From Hybos culiciformis (lineage: Eukaryota > Arthropoda > Insecta > Diptera > Hybotidae), in the NCBI GenBank assembly GCA_964007475.1, contig OZ023274.1, positions 32,622,861 to 32,686,860 on the forward strand: DNA of 64,000 nt, given 5' to 3'. This document shows positions 28,530 through 41,256 of this stretch, piece after piece. The translations under genes were made by a program, and so were the position numbers. The notes under the pieces were generated by a model. That model had not been told where the DNA came from and made no database searches. It saw nothing but the letters and a program-made list of their open reading frames with translations. Each line of letters opens with the position of its first letter. The stretch's first letter is position 1.

Positions 28530-28599
28530 GTTGTGGGAATCGAACCCGTGAACGAACACTCCGTAGGATAATGGCAGTACCACTACGGCCGACACAAGC
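28530..28599 (-). mobile_element. tRNA-related SINE head (pol III A and B boxes)
   Basis: On the minus strand, GGCCGTAGTGGTACTGC (A-box-like, 28,590-28,574) is followed about 30 bases later by GGTTCGATTCC, a perfect B box (28,546-28,536). Box spacing is that of a tRNA. No seven-base acceptor stem can be formed and only the GGG/CCC core of the T stem pairs, so this is a tRNA-derived SINE head or tRNA pseudogene rather than a working tRNA. The body would extend toward lower coordinates. A second GGGTTCGATT lies in the opposite orientation at 28,413-28,422. Confidence 0.6.
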
Positions 28600-29042
28600 A
28601 TGTCAAAATTCAAAACCATTCAGATTCAATACATAAAAATTAAAAAAAAAAAAAATTTTAAATTAAATAAAATCCTTCCATTTAAAATTTTATAATTTTT
28701 TTTTTTTTATTTCCAAAAAGAATATGCTTTTAGGAAATTAAAAACAATAATTAAATTGAACAAGAATTTGAAAAAGGAACAAAAAAAAAATTAAAAAATA
28801 AAATAAAACTATAATACTAAAATATCAAAAAAAAAAAAAAAAAAAAAAAAAAGATAGCGAACGTGGAGTAGAGACAGAGAAGAAAAAAAAAAAAACAACA
28901 AACCAGAAACCTAAAACCGTGTTCTTTCTTGGGTTCTTTTGTTTTGGTTTTGTTTTTGTGTTTTTCTTTGCAGAAAAAACTATTGACTTTAATTTTTTTT
29001 TTCTTGTTTATTATTTTGATAATAATCTCGTTCAATTAATTG

Positions 29043-29071
29043 TATTATTATTATTATTATTATTATTATTT
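29043..29071. repeat. (ATT)n microsatellite
   Basis: About nine ATT units. Confidence 0.85.
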
Positions 29072-29641
29072 TTATTTTTATTTTTTCTGTTTGGTTCTTT
29101 TACGTATGAAAAACAGAATTAAATTAAATATACACAATAAAAAAAGAATAATAATAATAATAAAGATAATTTTATTTATTTATCTTTTTTTTTTTAGAAA
29201 AATAATAACAACATAAAAATATCTAAATTTAGTAACCAAGAACGCGTAAAAATTATTGAACTTATGAGGTCATTAAAAAAAAAAATAATTCACTATACCT
29301 AAAATAATTATTAATAAAAGATTAAAAAATAAATAAAATTATGCAGCTGTGCAGAAATATAAAAATAAGTAGTTTTTATTTTTATTTATTTTTAGTTAAA
29401 ATAGTTCTGAAATTTATTTTTTGATCTTTGAACTTTTAAAAATAAAAACAATGATTTTTTTTTCTGCCTTGTTTAAAAGAATTTTTTGTTTTATATTTAT
29501 TTCGCCTTTTTTTTTTGCACGGAAAAATTCTTTTAATCCTTATGTGGTCCCAAAGGTGAAGGAAAAAGAAACTGAAATTGATCGTCTAAGTACAAAAAAA
29601 AATATTATTGTTTAGTTGCTGAAAAGTACAGCCCTTGGAAA

Positions 29642-29685
29642 GGGCCAACATATTTTCATATATTCTATATGAAATATTATGGCCC
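29642..29685. repeat. Imperfect 44-bp hairpin
   Basis: GGGCCAACATATTTTCATA is followed by a short loop and TATGAAATATTATGGCCC. The arms pair over about 18 positions with a few mismatches. The stem could fold in RNA or be the centre of a small fold-back repeat. There is no evidence for a miRNA beyond the fold. Confidence 0.6.
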
Positions 29686-31209
29686 TATTCAAGTGTCACC
29701 GGGAGTTTTTTAATACCTGGTCAGTGCAGAAATTCCAGTAATGCTATTTGAAAGTCACTTAAACGGAGATAATATTAGTACTGTGAATTTTGACACTGTA
29801 ATGACGGAAGGTGCCAAAAATCGTCTCAGAAAGCTAAAAAAATGCCTACAAATAGGAATTAATTCTCTGAAATTTTTAAAATTAAAGAAAATAAATTTAG
29901 AAATTAATCCAAAATCAAAAACTTTTAGTGCAATGTAGATTATTGGACTCGACTTATCGATAATTATGTAAAATATGTAATAACTAATAAGAAATACAAA
30001 TTAATTTAAAATCACAAAAGTTTAGTTTTAAGAGGATTGAAGAAAATTGATTCTCAACTATTTTTCTTTTTTTGTTTCTCATTAAGATTTTTCTTTCATT
30101 ATTAACTATTAAGAAATACATAATTATGAACATACAAAGTATTTGATTTCTTCTCTCTCTTTCTCTCTATTCTACACAAACACCTTATAATTTCTTTTTG
30201 ATTTCTATAATAACAAACATAAAAACATATAAATGATTGATTAATATACAATTTCTATCTTATAAATTCAAATAATCAAGTAATCAATTATATAAAAAAT
30301 TAACTCTCAATCTTAATATAATAATAATAATTTATGATTTGAAATTCAGATCTATTAATCAATCACATTAATTAATTTTAATAAATCAAAATCATAAAAA
30401 AATATATGTATATACAATATAAGAACATATGGTACTGCATCAATTATAAGTTCATTTGAAATAGAATTTTTTTTTGGTGTTTTTATTATGTATTTGGCTT
30501 GGAACAGCGAATATTGGAGATTTTAAAAGTTATGAAAAAATATACATACCTACAAATATATATTATTTTATGTATTTTGTATTTAATTCTATTAAATTTT
30601 CCTGACTTAAAATGATTCAAAATGTCAGATGACTGGGTCTGACATAGTTTTGAAACATATAAAACACAATCATTTTCGCTTCGAGTTCAAATAAAAACTT
30701 AAAACATTGGTAACAGAATTTTTGAAAGTTTTGAATTACTTAGAATTTCGATTGTAAAATAAAAAATATTTTTTATGTACATTGTGCCTTCTAAAAAAAA
30801 CCACCTCTATCAAGCAGTTTTTATAAAGTTTTCAGACATAAATAATGGTATATATGTAATATTTTAGTGTAGACTTTAATTGAAACCGTTGTACTATATA
30901 AATATAACATAGGAACAATATGTACCTATATACGTATAGAAAACATCAATGAATTCTGAGCAATTTCATTCATTAATGAAATAAAAAATATATTAAGAGC
31001 ACATAATGCAATCAAAATCACATAAAAACAATTTTTATACAAAAAAAAAAAAATATTAAAATTATTATATTTTTTATTTTTATATAATATTATGTGAAAA
31101 AAAAAAATATATTTTTTTTTTTTGTTCATAATATACACAATATACATAATATTTATATATATTATTTATATAAAAAAAATTTCATTGATTTGTCTTTGAC
31201 GGTACTTTT

Positions 31210-31409
31210 NNNNNNNNNNNNNNNNNNNNNNNNNNNNNNNNNNNNNNNNNNNNNNNNNNNNNNNNNNNNNNNNNNNNNNNNNNNNNNNNNNNNNNNNNNN
31301 NNNNNNNNNNNNNNNNNNNNNNNNNNNNNNNNNNNNNNNNNNNNNNNNNNNNNNNNNNNNNNNNNNNNNNNNNNNNNNNNNNNNNNNNNNNNNNNNNNNN
31401 NNNNNNNNN
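31210..31409. other. Assembly gap, 200 Ns
   Basis: A run of exactly 200 undetermined bases. The size may be a scaffolding default rather than a measured distance. Open frames that read across it as X are artefacts. Confidence 0.99.
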
Positions 31410-31795
31410 CGTACTAAATATATATATAAAAAAAACTGATGTTATGTTATGCATTTTATATGTTTTATGAATGTACACAACACAATATTATATATATTTT
31501 TATTATTAGTTATGGATAAAAATAACTTTTATTTTCATTTTTAACTTTTTTTTTATTTTATTTTGTGTGTTCTGTGCAATTTATTCATGTTTTTTTTATA
31601 TATATATATTTATTTTTATTTTATACATAATGTTGCATATATAAATCTGAAATAAATGTCCAGGTGTTGAATCAGAACCAAAGAGATTAATGACCAATAT
31701 AATTATCGTTAATAAAAACAATAATAATTGTTTAAAAAATATATACATGTTGCATATTTTAAAGTGTGAATATAGTGTTTTTATTCTTATACATA

Positions 31796-32169
31796 CAGTA
31801 GCTCACATAATTATTCGATCAGGTTATTTTTAATATTTTTTTCTTCGATGTTCATACGATTTTTTTAAATTTATATTTTTCCCACTTAGGCAAATTCTTT
31901 ACTCAACTTTTTGATATTAAAAAAGTCTACTTTTTCAAACTTTTTTCGCTGTATCGAATAAATTTTCAAGTGATGGCATTTGAAAAACAATTGAATGTAA
32001 AGATAATTTTGGTATTTTGTCGTTACGATGGAAGAAAGTGTCAAAAATTGTCGTTGAAAATCCAAAAAAGACGTCAAAAATGAAAAAAAAAAAAATTGAC
32101 AATTCCCTTTGCAATGATACCAACAAAAAAAATGAAAATAACTCGAACAAATAATTATGTGAGCTAGTG
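31796..32169. mobile_element. Tc1/mariner-type MITE, 374 bp, TA target site
   Basis: The left end CAGTAGCTCACATAATTATT and the inverted right end CACTAGCTCACATAATTATT match at 19 of 20 positions. Similarity continues for about 45 bp (GTTATTTT...). TA dinucleotides flank both ends (31,794-31,795 and 32,170-32,171), as expected of Tc1/mariner insertions. The interior contains no transposase with a DDE/D pattern. Minus-strand open frames inside it are short and not recognised. It is non-autonomous and moderately young. Confidence 0.88.
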
Positions 32170-32171
32170 TA

Positions 32172-35100
32172 TCCTTCTATATAATATTTTCTTCTTAAAG
32201 TGCATTATTATTATTTATTATTTATTTCTACAATCATGGGCTTGGTCGCCTTAGAATTATTATCTTAACACAAAATATGATAATAATACTAGCAATATAA
32301 TTTTTCTGGTTAATTTTTGTTTTCCTCTTACCAAGCCCTAGAACTTGTTATATTACATCGTGTTACAATAATTTTATGTTAAATTTATGTACAAACAAAT
32401 GATTTAATTCGAGAATGTGATAAAAAATATGCGAACTTAATAAAAAGTTACGGTATCGATTACATAGTATCATATTTAAATTGGTCTGCAAGTAAATTTT
32501 GCCAATACAATAAGAATCAAATAAAACCTTCCCCTGAGGTTGTTGTGAATACTCCAAAAATGCTTATAGCTTTATACATAATAATAACAACAATTTTTAT
32601 TACATTTCCTCCAAATTAAGCCAAACATAGCAAAATTTTCTAATGTACGAAATGTTTAATTATAGAAGAAAGCTAACTTGATAAAGTCTTACGGCTTTGA
32701 TGCATTAATTTATTATTCCAGTTTAGTTGAACCATAATTGGGGAAGCTCTTACAGTGAAAATCTAAGACAACAGAATTTTAATCAAAAATTCAAGGAATA
32801 ATAAAAATTAAAACTAATTGCACAAAATTTAATTAAATATTATTTTCAAAAGTATTAAAGTTTCCATCTCTGCATTATAATTTCATTTTTTTTTGTATAC
32901 GGTATTATTATGAAATAAAATACTTAATACAAAAAAAATAATAATATAATAAATTATAATGCAATATAATAAAATATTATTAAATATTTATTATGGAAAA
33001 AATAAATAAATTTTTATTTTTTCCTCTCACCGTAATACGAAGAAAATTATAGTGGCAGAATTTTCGTCCCTTATTTACAAAAAAATAAAAAAATAAAACT
33101 TGAACCTATATTTGCAGTTAAAATGTAATAAAAGAATAAAAAAAAAAAAAACAAAATATATAATTAAATTAATTATGGTCAATGGTTATTACAAGAATGA
33201 ACTTTTAAAAATAATTACGTTTCAAGCAAAAAAAAAAAAAATAATGATTTTGTTTTTAAGAAATAATATTAAAATTTTTCAAATAATTTCAGATCATTAA
33301 GATGTCAATATAAATAAAGCAAAAAAAAATAAAAAAAAAAACATTAATAAAATGTTAATTTTGAATCATACTAACAATATTAAGTTTATGATGTCAACGC
33401 ACTATTGATATACGCCTTGGGCGTTGTGTAAATTTTTTTTATATATGAATCAAGTTCAATTTGGTCAACAAAAAAATTTTTCCATATTACACTATACCAA
33501 CTAAAAAAGATCATAGTGTAATATGATAATCGTTTAGAAAAACTCAATATACTACAAAATAAGTTTAATTTTTTAGCATGAATTTTTTATGAATTATATT
33601 TACGTTAGTTAGAAGTTAGAATTAGAATATATTTGGATTAGATAAAAAAAATTTCTTAGATTCCTTCACTAAAAAGTAAACACAGTAAACTCAACAAAAC
33701 TCAAAATTTATTCTTTAAATTCTATTTGTGAAATAATTTTGATTAAACAAAATCTCACCAAACCTTAAATAATTTTTTTGTACATCTATATATAAAAATT
33801 AATTAAATATTAATATTTATTAATTAAATTATTCATTTTACTTTTTTTTTTTCTTTTTAGGTAAGATTTATTAAGTCAATTCTCATCTAAAAATGTTAAT
33901 GGTATAAAAAAAAAAAAAACACAAAAAATGAAAAAACAGGTTAAAAGTTATGGTGTTCGAAGAACCTAGTAAAAGGATGTGGTAACAAAATTTATAAAAT
34001 TTATTTATTTTTTTTTTATTTTTAAACTGTTGAAAATTTAATTATTTTGAATATTCGAAGGCAATATTAAAAAAAATTAAAATATTTTTACAAAAAAAAA
34101 AAATTAATGGAAATATACGAAAGATTTATGACCAACCCTTTTTTTTTTTGTTCGCATAATATATATATTCACAATCAATGTTCAAATGAACCAACAGAAT
34201 TTTTAATCAACAAAAATGTTAATTCTGTTTTACAGTCATTAAAAATGCATTATTATTAACTCTTTTTTTTTTTTTTATACTCTCTGCTGTGTAAAGTAAT
34301 TATTACTTTTGAAATTCTAAAATTAATTATTATAATTATATTATTTTTAAAAAATATTATTATATGTATGAAAGGTCTCCCACCCATTATTACAACTTCA
34401 TTATTGTAAATAAAAAATTAAAATTTGTATACGACTTCATTTCATTAAAACGGGTAGAAAATTTGAAAAATTGATTAAGAAATTAAAAATAATAGTGCGC
34501 AAAATGTGAATATAAATTAATGTTTCATACATAAGTCAGGACTTATTGATTGAAAGGTCATCTGAACTGCCGTAACAACAATTTTAGTACAAACAACTAT
34601 ATTTATAGAATCTTTAAATAATTTTGGTCAAATTAAAACTAATAGTTATGCGTGTCTATATAAAAAATAGCCACATTCCGTCTTAGTTGAGTTCATAAAA
34701 TAGAGGATAGATGAAAAGAATAAAATGCTTCCAGAATAATTCAAGCATTCTTATTACAATCTACAAACTTCAATTTCTTACAATATTATTCTCCTGTTTA
34801 TTTTTCCTACTTTTCTTTTATTTTACTATACTGGAAATGAGCAATTCTCAAATCAACAATACTTTTTGACAGAAAAAAAATGATTCAATAAATAAATGTT
34901 GGCAGTTTTTGACAATGATTTGCTGCTGCATTTAGAAAAAAAACATGATTACCATTGCCTAATGAACTAATTCTTGGTTTTTTTTTTTCATCATCTTTTA
35001 TTGTACCTCATAACTCTAGGAACTTTATATTTATATTTATACCAAACAAAAAAAAATTTTGATTTCTAAATTACCATAATTATAGTCTATTAATATTTAA

Positions 35101-38100
35101 TTTTTATCTTATGATCCTCCAAAAAAAAGTTAATCAAACATACAAAAAAATGAGACCCTTAACAAAAAAAAAATAAATAATAAATCCCATTAAAAATGAA
35201 TATAATCAAAGAAAAAAAAAAAGTTTTCAAGTTCATTGTCCTGATTCAACCTTTAACAAAATTTATTGAAGAAATATTTGTATTTTATAACCAAAAAAAA
35301 AAATAAGAAAAAAAAAATTATTTTTTTGTGTGAAACCCAATAAAAAACTTCCCGCCAAAAAAAATAAATCTTAAACCCAAAATGGTTATATGTCCCTTTT
35401 CCAATAAAAAAAAAAAATATAAAAATAAAATAAAACATTCAGTTTCTATATCTAACAAAAAAAGGATCATTAATACACATTTCCAAAATTTTCTTAAAGA
35501 AACAGGTTTTTTTTTTTAAAGACAAATTAAATTTAATGTTTTTTCATTTCAAGTTCAACATTAAGAAAATATATAATCTATCACCAGTATGATCTCTAAG
35601 TCACTAATTTTTCCGCTGAACATAATTTCAAATCTATTTGTAATTTAATGATTCAGAAAATAATACATAACTTTAGATATAAGAGAATTTTATTAACTTT
35701 ATGACTTTGTAGAATTTGAGTATGGTCCTATGCCAAAAAAAATTATTTCGAAAATTTATTTGAAAGTTGAAATTTGATATAATTCTTGAATTCGTTGCTT
35801 GTAACAAATGTAAATTATTATTTTCATTTATTCAAACCACCATGTTGCCTTAATCAAAATATAATTTAACAGAAAAAAAAAATCATAAGAAATATTATTT
35901 TCCTGAGGATTTGGTTGATAAAAAAAATCAAATGCAGACAAAGAATTGGGTTTCAACAATCGTCAACAGACGAAAATAAATAAATAAAAAAAATAATTTT
36001 AAAAACAAAAGCAACAAATAAATAGTTAGGTTTATTAACTTTTTTTTAGATAAACATTGATTTTTGATGACGTATAATTTCAAAAGATTACGCAGGCATA
36101 ATATACATGAAGTAGGTAATTTGATTTCTTCAATATTATATGCGAGAGATCAAATATGAAAACAAATTTGTAAATTTGATCATTCAGTACAGGAGCCTAT
36201 ACGCAGCCGCCGCTTCATTTATATTGCTCTAACATCAAGTAATAAATTATATTTCTCAAAAAGAGACTGAAAAATATAAAAATTAAATTCTTGAATCATT
36301 AAAGAAAATTATTGTCTTATCATTTATTTTAACGAAAAAAATCTATTTCGCAAGAAAATAATCAGGAGAAAAAAAATAAATTATAAAAAAAAAAGAAATA
36401 GAAGGTATAACAATTTCGTTGCAGAGGACATGTACCATTAAAGAAAACAAAAATCGATGGCGCGTAAAAAAAAATTGAATAACAAAGTTTAATGAGATAT
36501 TTTTTTCGTCATCATTAGCGTTTTTTTTTTTTGCCTTATCGCAAATTTTTTCATATAAATTTTATTTCCTTCCATTATTGTAAAAAGAATATAATATATA
36601 ATTTATACATAGCACAGATATGAAAATATATAAATTTATTTTTTTTTTTTTGGCGGGCGAACATACAATTTATTTATAATAATTTTTTATTTCGAATAAA
36701 AATAAGAAGAAAAATTAAAATCCATGAATACAACAATAAAAGAAGAAAATAATGATAATATGTAAAGATATTGTAATAAAACAGAAAATCTGTTTTTTTG
36801 GATTCGGAAAGTCATAAAATCATTGCTGGAACTTAGCTTTGGAACTTTATTTTTTGTTTAGAAAATCACAGTACGTAATTTAAAAGTTTAACTACAGTCT
36901 GAAAGTTAAATTTAGATGCCAGAAGTCGTCAACTAAACCTTGAAAAAAATATTCTGCAAGGATATTATTCTCGATGAACCCTTTAATGATCAGAATTCGC
37001 TATTTTTATTTAAACTGTTGTATCTTTTTGTCAAATCTCTTTTTACACGCAAATTTCTTTATTGTTCTGTTCTCTTCTATGTTTCAAGGACTTCATAATA
37101 CATTTATATAAAAAATGTTTATTTTTTTTCATAAGAATTTTTTTTTATGCTAAATTTAATGAATTATCTTAAGGGTTTTTTGAGTCTGATGAAGCAATAA
37201 AAATGAAATATGATATTGAGCCGAACGAAAAAAAAAAAAACAAAAAAAGTAAAAAAAAATTATATGCAAATCTAGAGACAAATTATCAAATCAATAAATC
37301 ATGAATATTGAATAAATTAGAATATTCTTCGATTGAAAATTATTGGGAAACATTAACATTTTATTATTTTGTTTTAATTAAAATTATGAATACACTTGTA
37401 ATAAGGCTTAGTTAAGCTAATTTTTTTTTTTTTTTCAGGATTGTAAAATTATTCAATAAAATTCATAAATAATTATCTGAATAAATAATTTAATAAATTA
37501 AGATTTGTAAAAAATCACTCATTAGTCTCATTCTTCGAACGAACTCATTACAATTTACGCAAAATAAGAAAAACAAACAAGATGACTCATAAAAATGATT
37601 TTAGTTGATTTTTTTTGCTGGATTCTCAGTTTCAAATCAAATAAAAAATATTTTCACCTAAATTTCAAGTTCGTATGATTATTTGTAATGCATGATACAA
37701 ACGAATTGAATGTTTTGTCAACTTGAGTTGGGCATTTTGATATTTTCTACTAGTGCATACAATTTGATAGACAAGTTGTGTGAGTACTGTGTAGTGATTT
37801 TGAAAGACTTTTAGAAGGCATGTTTTTCAACTTAGTTTAGGACGAGTTGAATAAACTTTCAAGCCGACTAAATTGTACTTAATATGCAATTACTTCTGTC
37901 TGCATTTGATACTCAATCAAACTCCAGTTGAACTCAATCTAAAAATAATAAAATTAAATGGAAAATCTAATTTAAAATCTTTAGGAGAAATGGATTTGAA
38001 AAAAAAATTAGAAATATTCAAGAAAATTTAAATAAATGAACAATGCAGTCGTGAACTTGATATATCTGTTTACGATTTTTCTTAAATGTAACTGGCGAAT

Positions 38101-40577
38101 AGAATGATATTTATTTCACCGGGCTTAATCATTTCCAAAAATTTAATTAGAATTTTTTTTTTTTTCTGTGGTTAAGTTTAATCAAAAAGTTTTTTTTTAT
38201 TTTTAATTTAATATTTTTACTATTAATTTACTTTTCTCTTTTTTAATTAAAACTTATTATTACAATTCTGAAATCAGAAAAAAAAATAAAAAAATGTATG
38301 TAATTAAAAAATTTTCTTATGAGCGAAAAATTTTATAATATTATATTTATTAAAATATATATTATATAAATATAAATTCTATATTTTTTTTTTATTTTTA
38401 ATTAAATAATAATACCCCTTTCTGCTTGTTTTATTCGCAATTAAAGGGTATTTTCTTTTAATTAGCAATTTATATGAAATTCAATTAAAATTTTATTTTT
38501 ACAAGGGAAAAAAAAACAAAAAGTCTTTAAAAATCAGAATTTTATGTTCGTAACTTTTCTTTTTTTTTGAAAAAATTTTCCTATAAACTTCATTATGTTA
38601 TGTATTATGTATTAAAAAAAAAATATTTTTTTTTTCTTTAAATTTCCATAATTTAATGTTATTTTTTTTTTTTTACTAAAAGAAAAACCTAAATATTAGT
38701 TTTTTTTTTCCAGAATACAAATTTATAATATTCTCATTGAGTGCTGTTCTTTCTACAAAAATTCAGTCCCCCCTTTTTTGAACAGAATTTTTAACAAAAT
38801 ATATAAATTTTATATAAAAAAAATGTATATATATATTATGTACTTTTATGTATGTACATATTATATAAATAAAATATATACATTTATATTATATATAATA
38901 TATAAATAAAATATTATAATATATACCTGAATGTGTCAGATAACGATAAATTAGTTTTTTTTTTAAGGACAAAGTGTTTAAAAAAAAATAAATGCATAAA
39001 ATTAAACAAAAAATGGTTCTAAGAAAGAAAATTAAAAAAAAAAAAAAAAAGTTGATCACATCGTTAATACTTTGTATTATATATTAATTTTTGATAAACC
39101 ATTGTAGGGACCTTACACTTGAAATTGTAATTAACTATGACTATGAAAATATCTTCATAGCTTATTTTAGTTTTTCTAAATTGTCCTATAGTTACTACAG
39201 AAGGTACTTGTCAGTTGTTATGTCAAAAATTTCTAAAATTACTATATCCCTACAAATTTAGTAAATTTTTACAAAAAAAAAAAAAAAACATTTTGATTAG
39301 AGAATTATTTATTTATAACAAGAAATTTACAATTCTGTATGTATACTATAATATATATAATATATATACTAAAATATACTTATGAATTTCCCTTCATTTC
39401 TTTTTTTTAATGAAAACCAAATGAAAAATTGTCTGAAAATTCTGTAGAAAAATGTCTGAAAACACCCTCTATCTCTCGGTTTTCTTTAAAAATAAAATAA
39501 TAAAGTAAAATTGTATTTTAAATTTTAAATTCTATTATAATAAAGAAAGAAAGAAAAAAAAATTTCTAAAAAATTTACATACAAATTTATATAAAATTTA
39601 TCTTTTTATATAAAATAAAAATACAAATCTTTATATAAAAAAAAGTATTTTTTTTTTTTTATTATATATAAAAATAATGTTTAACATTTTTGAAACTGAA
39701 ATTTTATTCATATTATATACATAATTTAATTTTCTTTTAAATAAACTTAATATAAAATGTTAAATTTTATGCATAATATAATTTTTTATTATTTTTTAAT
39801 TTAAAAAAATAAAATAAAATAAAAGAAATATTTTGAATTCCAAATATCATTTAACATTAGAAAATATATTAGAATAATTTTGCAAACTTTAAGAAGACAA
39901 GTTTAGTATTCAATCTCATTCTAATAATTTAAAATTTACATCTCGAACGTATAGTTTAAAAATATTATTTTTTCATCAATTCGCTTTCAGTTATTAAAAT
40001 TATTATTAACGTTCAGGAATGTTCAGTATTATTATTGCAAATAAATTCCAAGGTTTTTGTAACATTTTAACATTCAATTAAATTAAAATTTATAACACTA
40101 AGATTCGCAACATATTTGCATTTGAATTGTTTTGATAATTGCATGTTAGAAGAAAAATTATGTTGCGTGTACTTAATAGTACACATTAAATAAATTATAT
40201 ATGCAAAATTTTACAAAATTCATAAATTTTATTATACACATATTATGCTGGCGATGGTGATAAGAAAAAATTTCAACACGGCGGCGCGGCGGACACTTAA
40301 CCATTCATTTTAAGAAAATTCAATAATTTTTATCTTAACATGTTTGTGTTCAATATTAACAAAAAAAAAAAATTCAAATAAAATAAAATTTATAGTTAAA
40401 ATATTTTCACATCATAAATTTCTGTCCAATGTACTTGGCTTTTTTTGAAATTGCGTAATTTTTATAATATGCAAAATTTTAAATGGGAAATTAATAAAAT
40501 TGTCAAAAATGTTATTTTTTTTTTTCAAAATACGATCTTTCTTCGAATGATTTTTATAAAGCAATAATAAATAATTA
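32172..40577. other. AT-rich noncoding stretch
   Basis: No supported exon. Small items are a 9-bp inverted pair GGGCTTGGT/ACCAAGCCC (32,236-32,338), a 13-bp hairpin at 33,483-33,525, a TATA-like site near 34,655 and a CG-rich patch near 40,279-40,300. The remainder is homopolymers and short AT repeats. Confidence 0.55.
33483..33525. repeat. 13-bp inverted repeat with 17-nt loop
   Basis: CATATTACACTAT at 33,483-33,495 is mirrored by ATAGTGTAATATG at 33,513-33,525, a perfect stem. There is no adjacent gene. It may be the core of a small palindromic element. Confidence 0.75.
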
Positions 40578-41024
40578 CACCCAGAAATAAAATGCTAGTT
40601 AAATTAACAATTTTTAACTGTTAAACAAAAATTGTTGATGTTAAAGAAAAATTTTTTAAATTAAACTAATAAGTATTTGATCTAAGTAAAGATGCTTCTT
40701 ATTTTAACATTTGATTTTGTTATTTTAAAATGTTTCAAACAGTTATTTAGTAAAAGCTGAAAATTGTGATTTTAACAACATTAATTGTTATTTTAAATAT
40801 GTTTCTTTCGAAAGAAATAAAATTTTACTATTCTCTCTTTTAAATTAAAAACTCTTCTGTTATTATAACAATTACACATTCAATTGTTGATATGACAATA
40901 AAAGCTTTTGAAATAATGTTTTTGTTGTTATTTAAAAATGGTACATATAACAATAAAAATTGTCAAAGTAAATACGGCATTGTTAAAAAAAAGTTTTGGT
41001 TGATTTAAAAAGCTACACTTTTAA

Positions 41025-41117
41025 AATAAATATTTATCTTGTTAAATTAAAGAACTCCGCTCTTAACGAGACAAGTTAAGAGCGGAGTTCTTTAATTTAA
41101 CAAGATAAATATTTATT
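41025..41117. repeat. Perfect hairpin, 43-bp arms, 7-nt loop
   Basis: The left arm (41,025-41,067) ends AGAACTCCGCTCTTAAC. The loop is GAGACAA, and the right arm (41,075-41,117) is the exact reverse complement. Absence of mismatches in such AT-rich drifting sequence implies a young structure, gene conversion between arms or selection. RNA from either strand would make a 43-bp duplex. Confidence 0.95.
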
Positions 41118-41175
41118 ATGTTTATATTACCGAATTTATATTTTCTATTTAATACATTGTTGTATATTACTGACA

Positions 41176-41256
41176 TAGCTCAGTGGAAGACTCTACATCA
41201 CATTGAACACAGCGGTTAAGCAACGTCTCGTAGTGATAGTACTTAGATGGGTGACC
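41176..41256 (+). mobile_element. 5S-rRNA-derived, SINE3-like pol III promoter module
   Basis: GTTAAGCAACGTC (41,215-41,227) followed by TAGTACTTAGATGGGTGACC (41,237-41,256) matches the box A and box C parts of the 5S rRNA internal control region, with near-normal spacing. The 5' half of 5S is not intact and the 3' strand of the 5S fold is missing: the match stops at GGTGACC and runs straight into poly-A. It is therefore not a functional 5S gene. TAGCTCAGTGG at 41,176-41,186 also fits a tRNA A box. A pol III promoter followed by an A-rich tail is SINE-like (5S-derived SINEs are classed as SINE3). Confidence 0.72.

Larger units (their letters stand above)
28600..31209. other. AT-rich noncoding stretch
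   Basis: It contains a 26-base poly-A (about 28,827-28,852), AAT/ATT arrays at 29,043-29,071 and 29,147-29,163, and a hairpin at 29,642-29,685. The 65-codon open frame at 29,741-29,938 (+), beginning MLFESHLNGD, is not homopolymer-driven but has no recognisable homology. I leave it uncalled. Confidence 0.55.

Noticed and set aside
31094..31478. ORFs spanning the gap
   Set aside because: Most residues are X from the 200 Ns.
31886..32150. Two minus-strand ORFs of 63 and 71 aa
   Set aside because: They lie inside the Tc1-type MITE and have no transposase motifs.
34655..34690. TATATAAAA with TTAGTT about 28 bases on, as a core promoter
   Set aside because: The spacing fits an insect TATA/Inr promoter, but no transcript or ORF follows and both motifs are frequent here.
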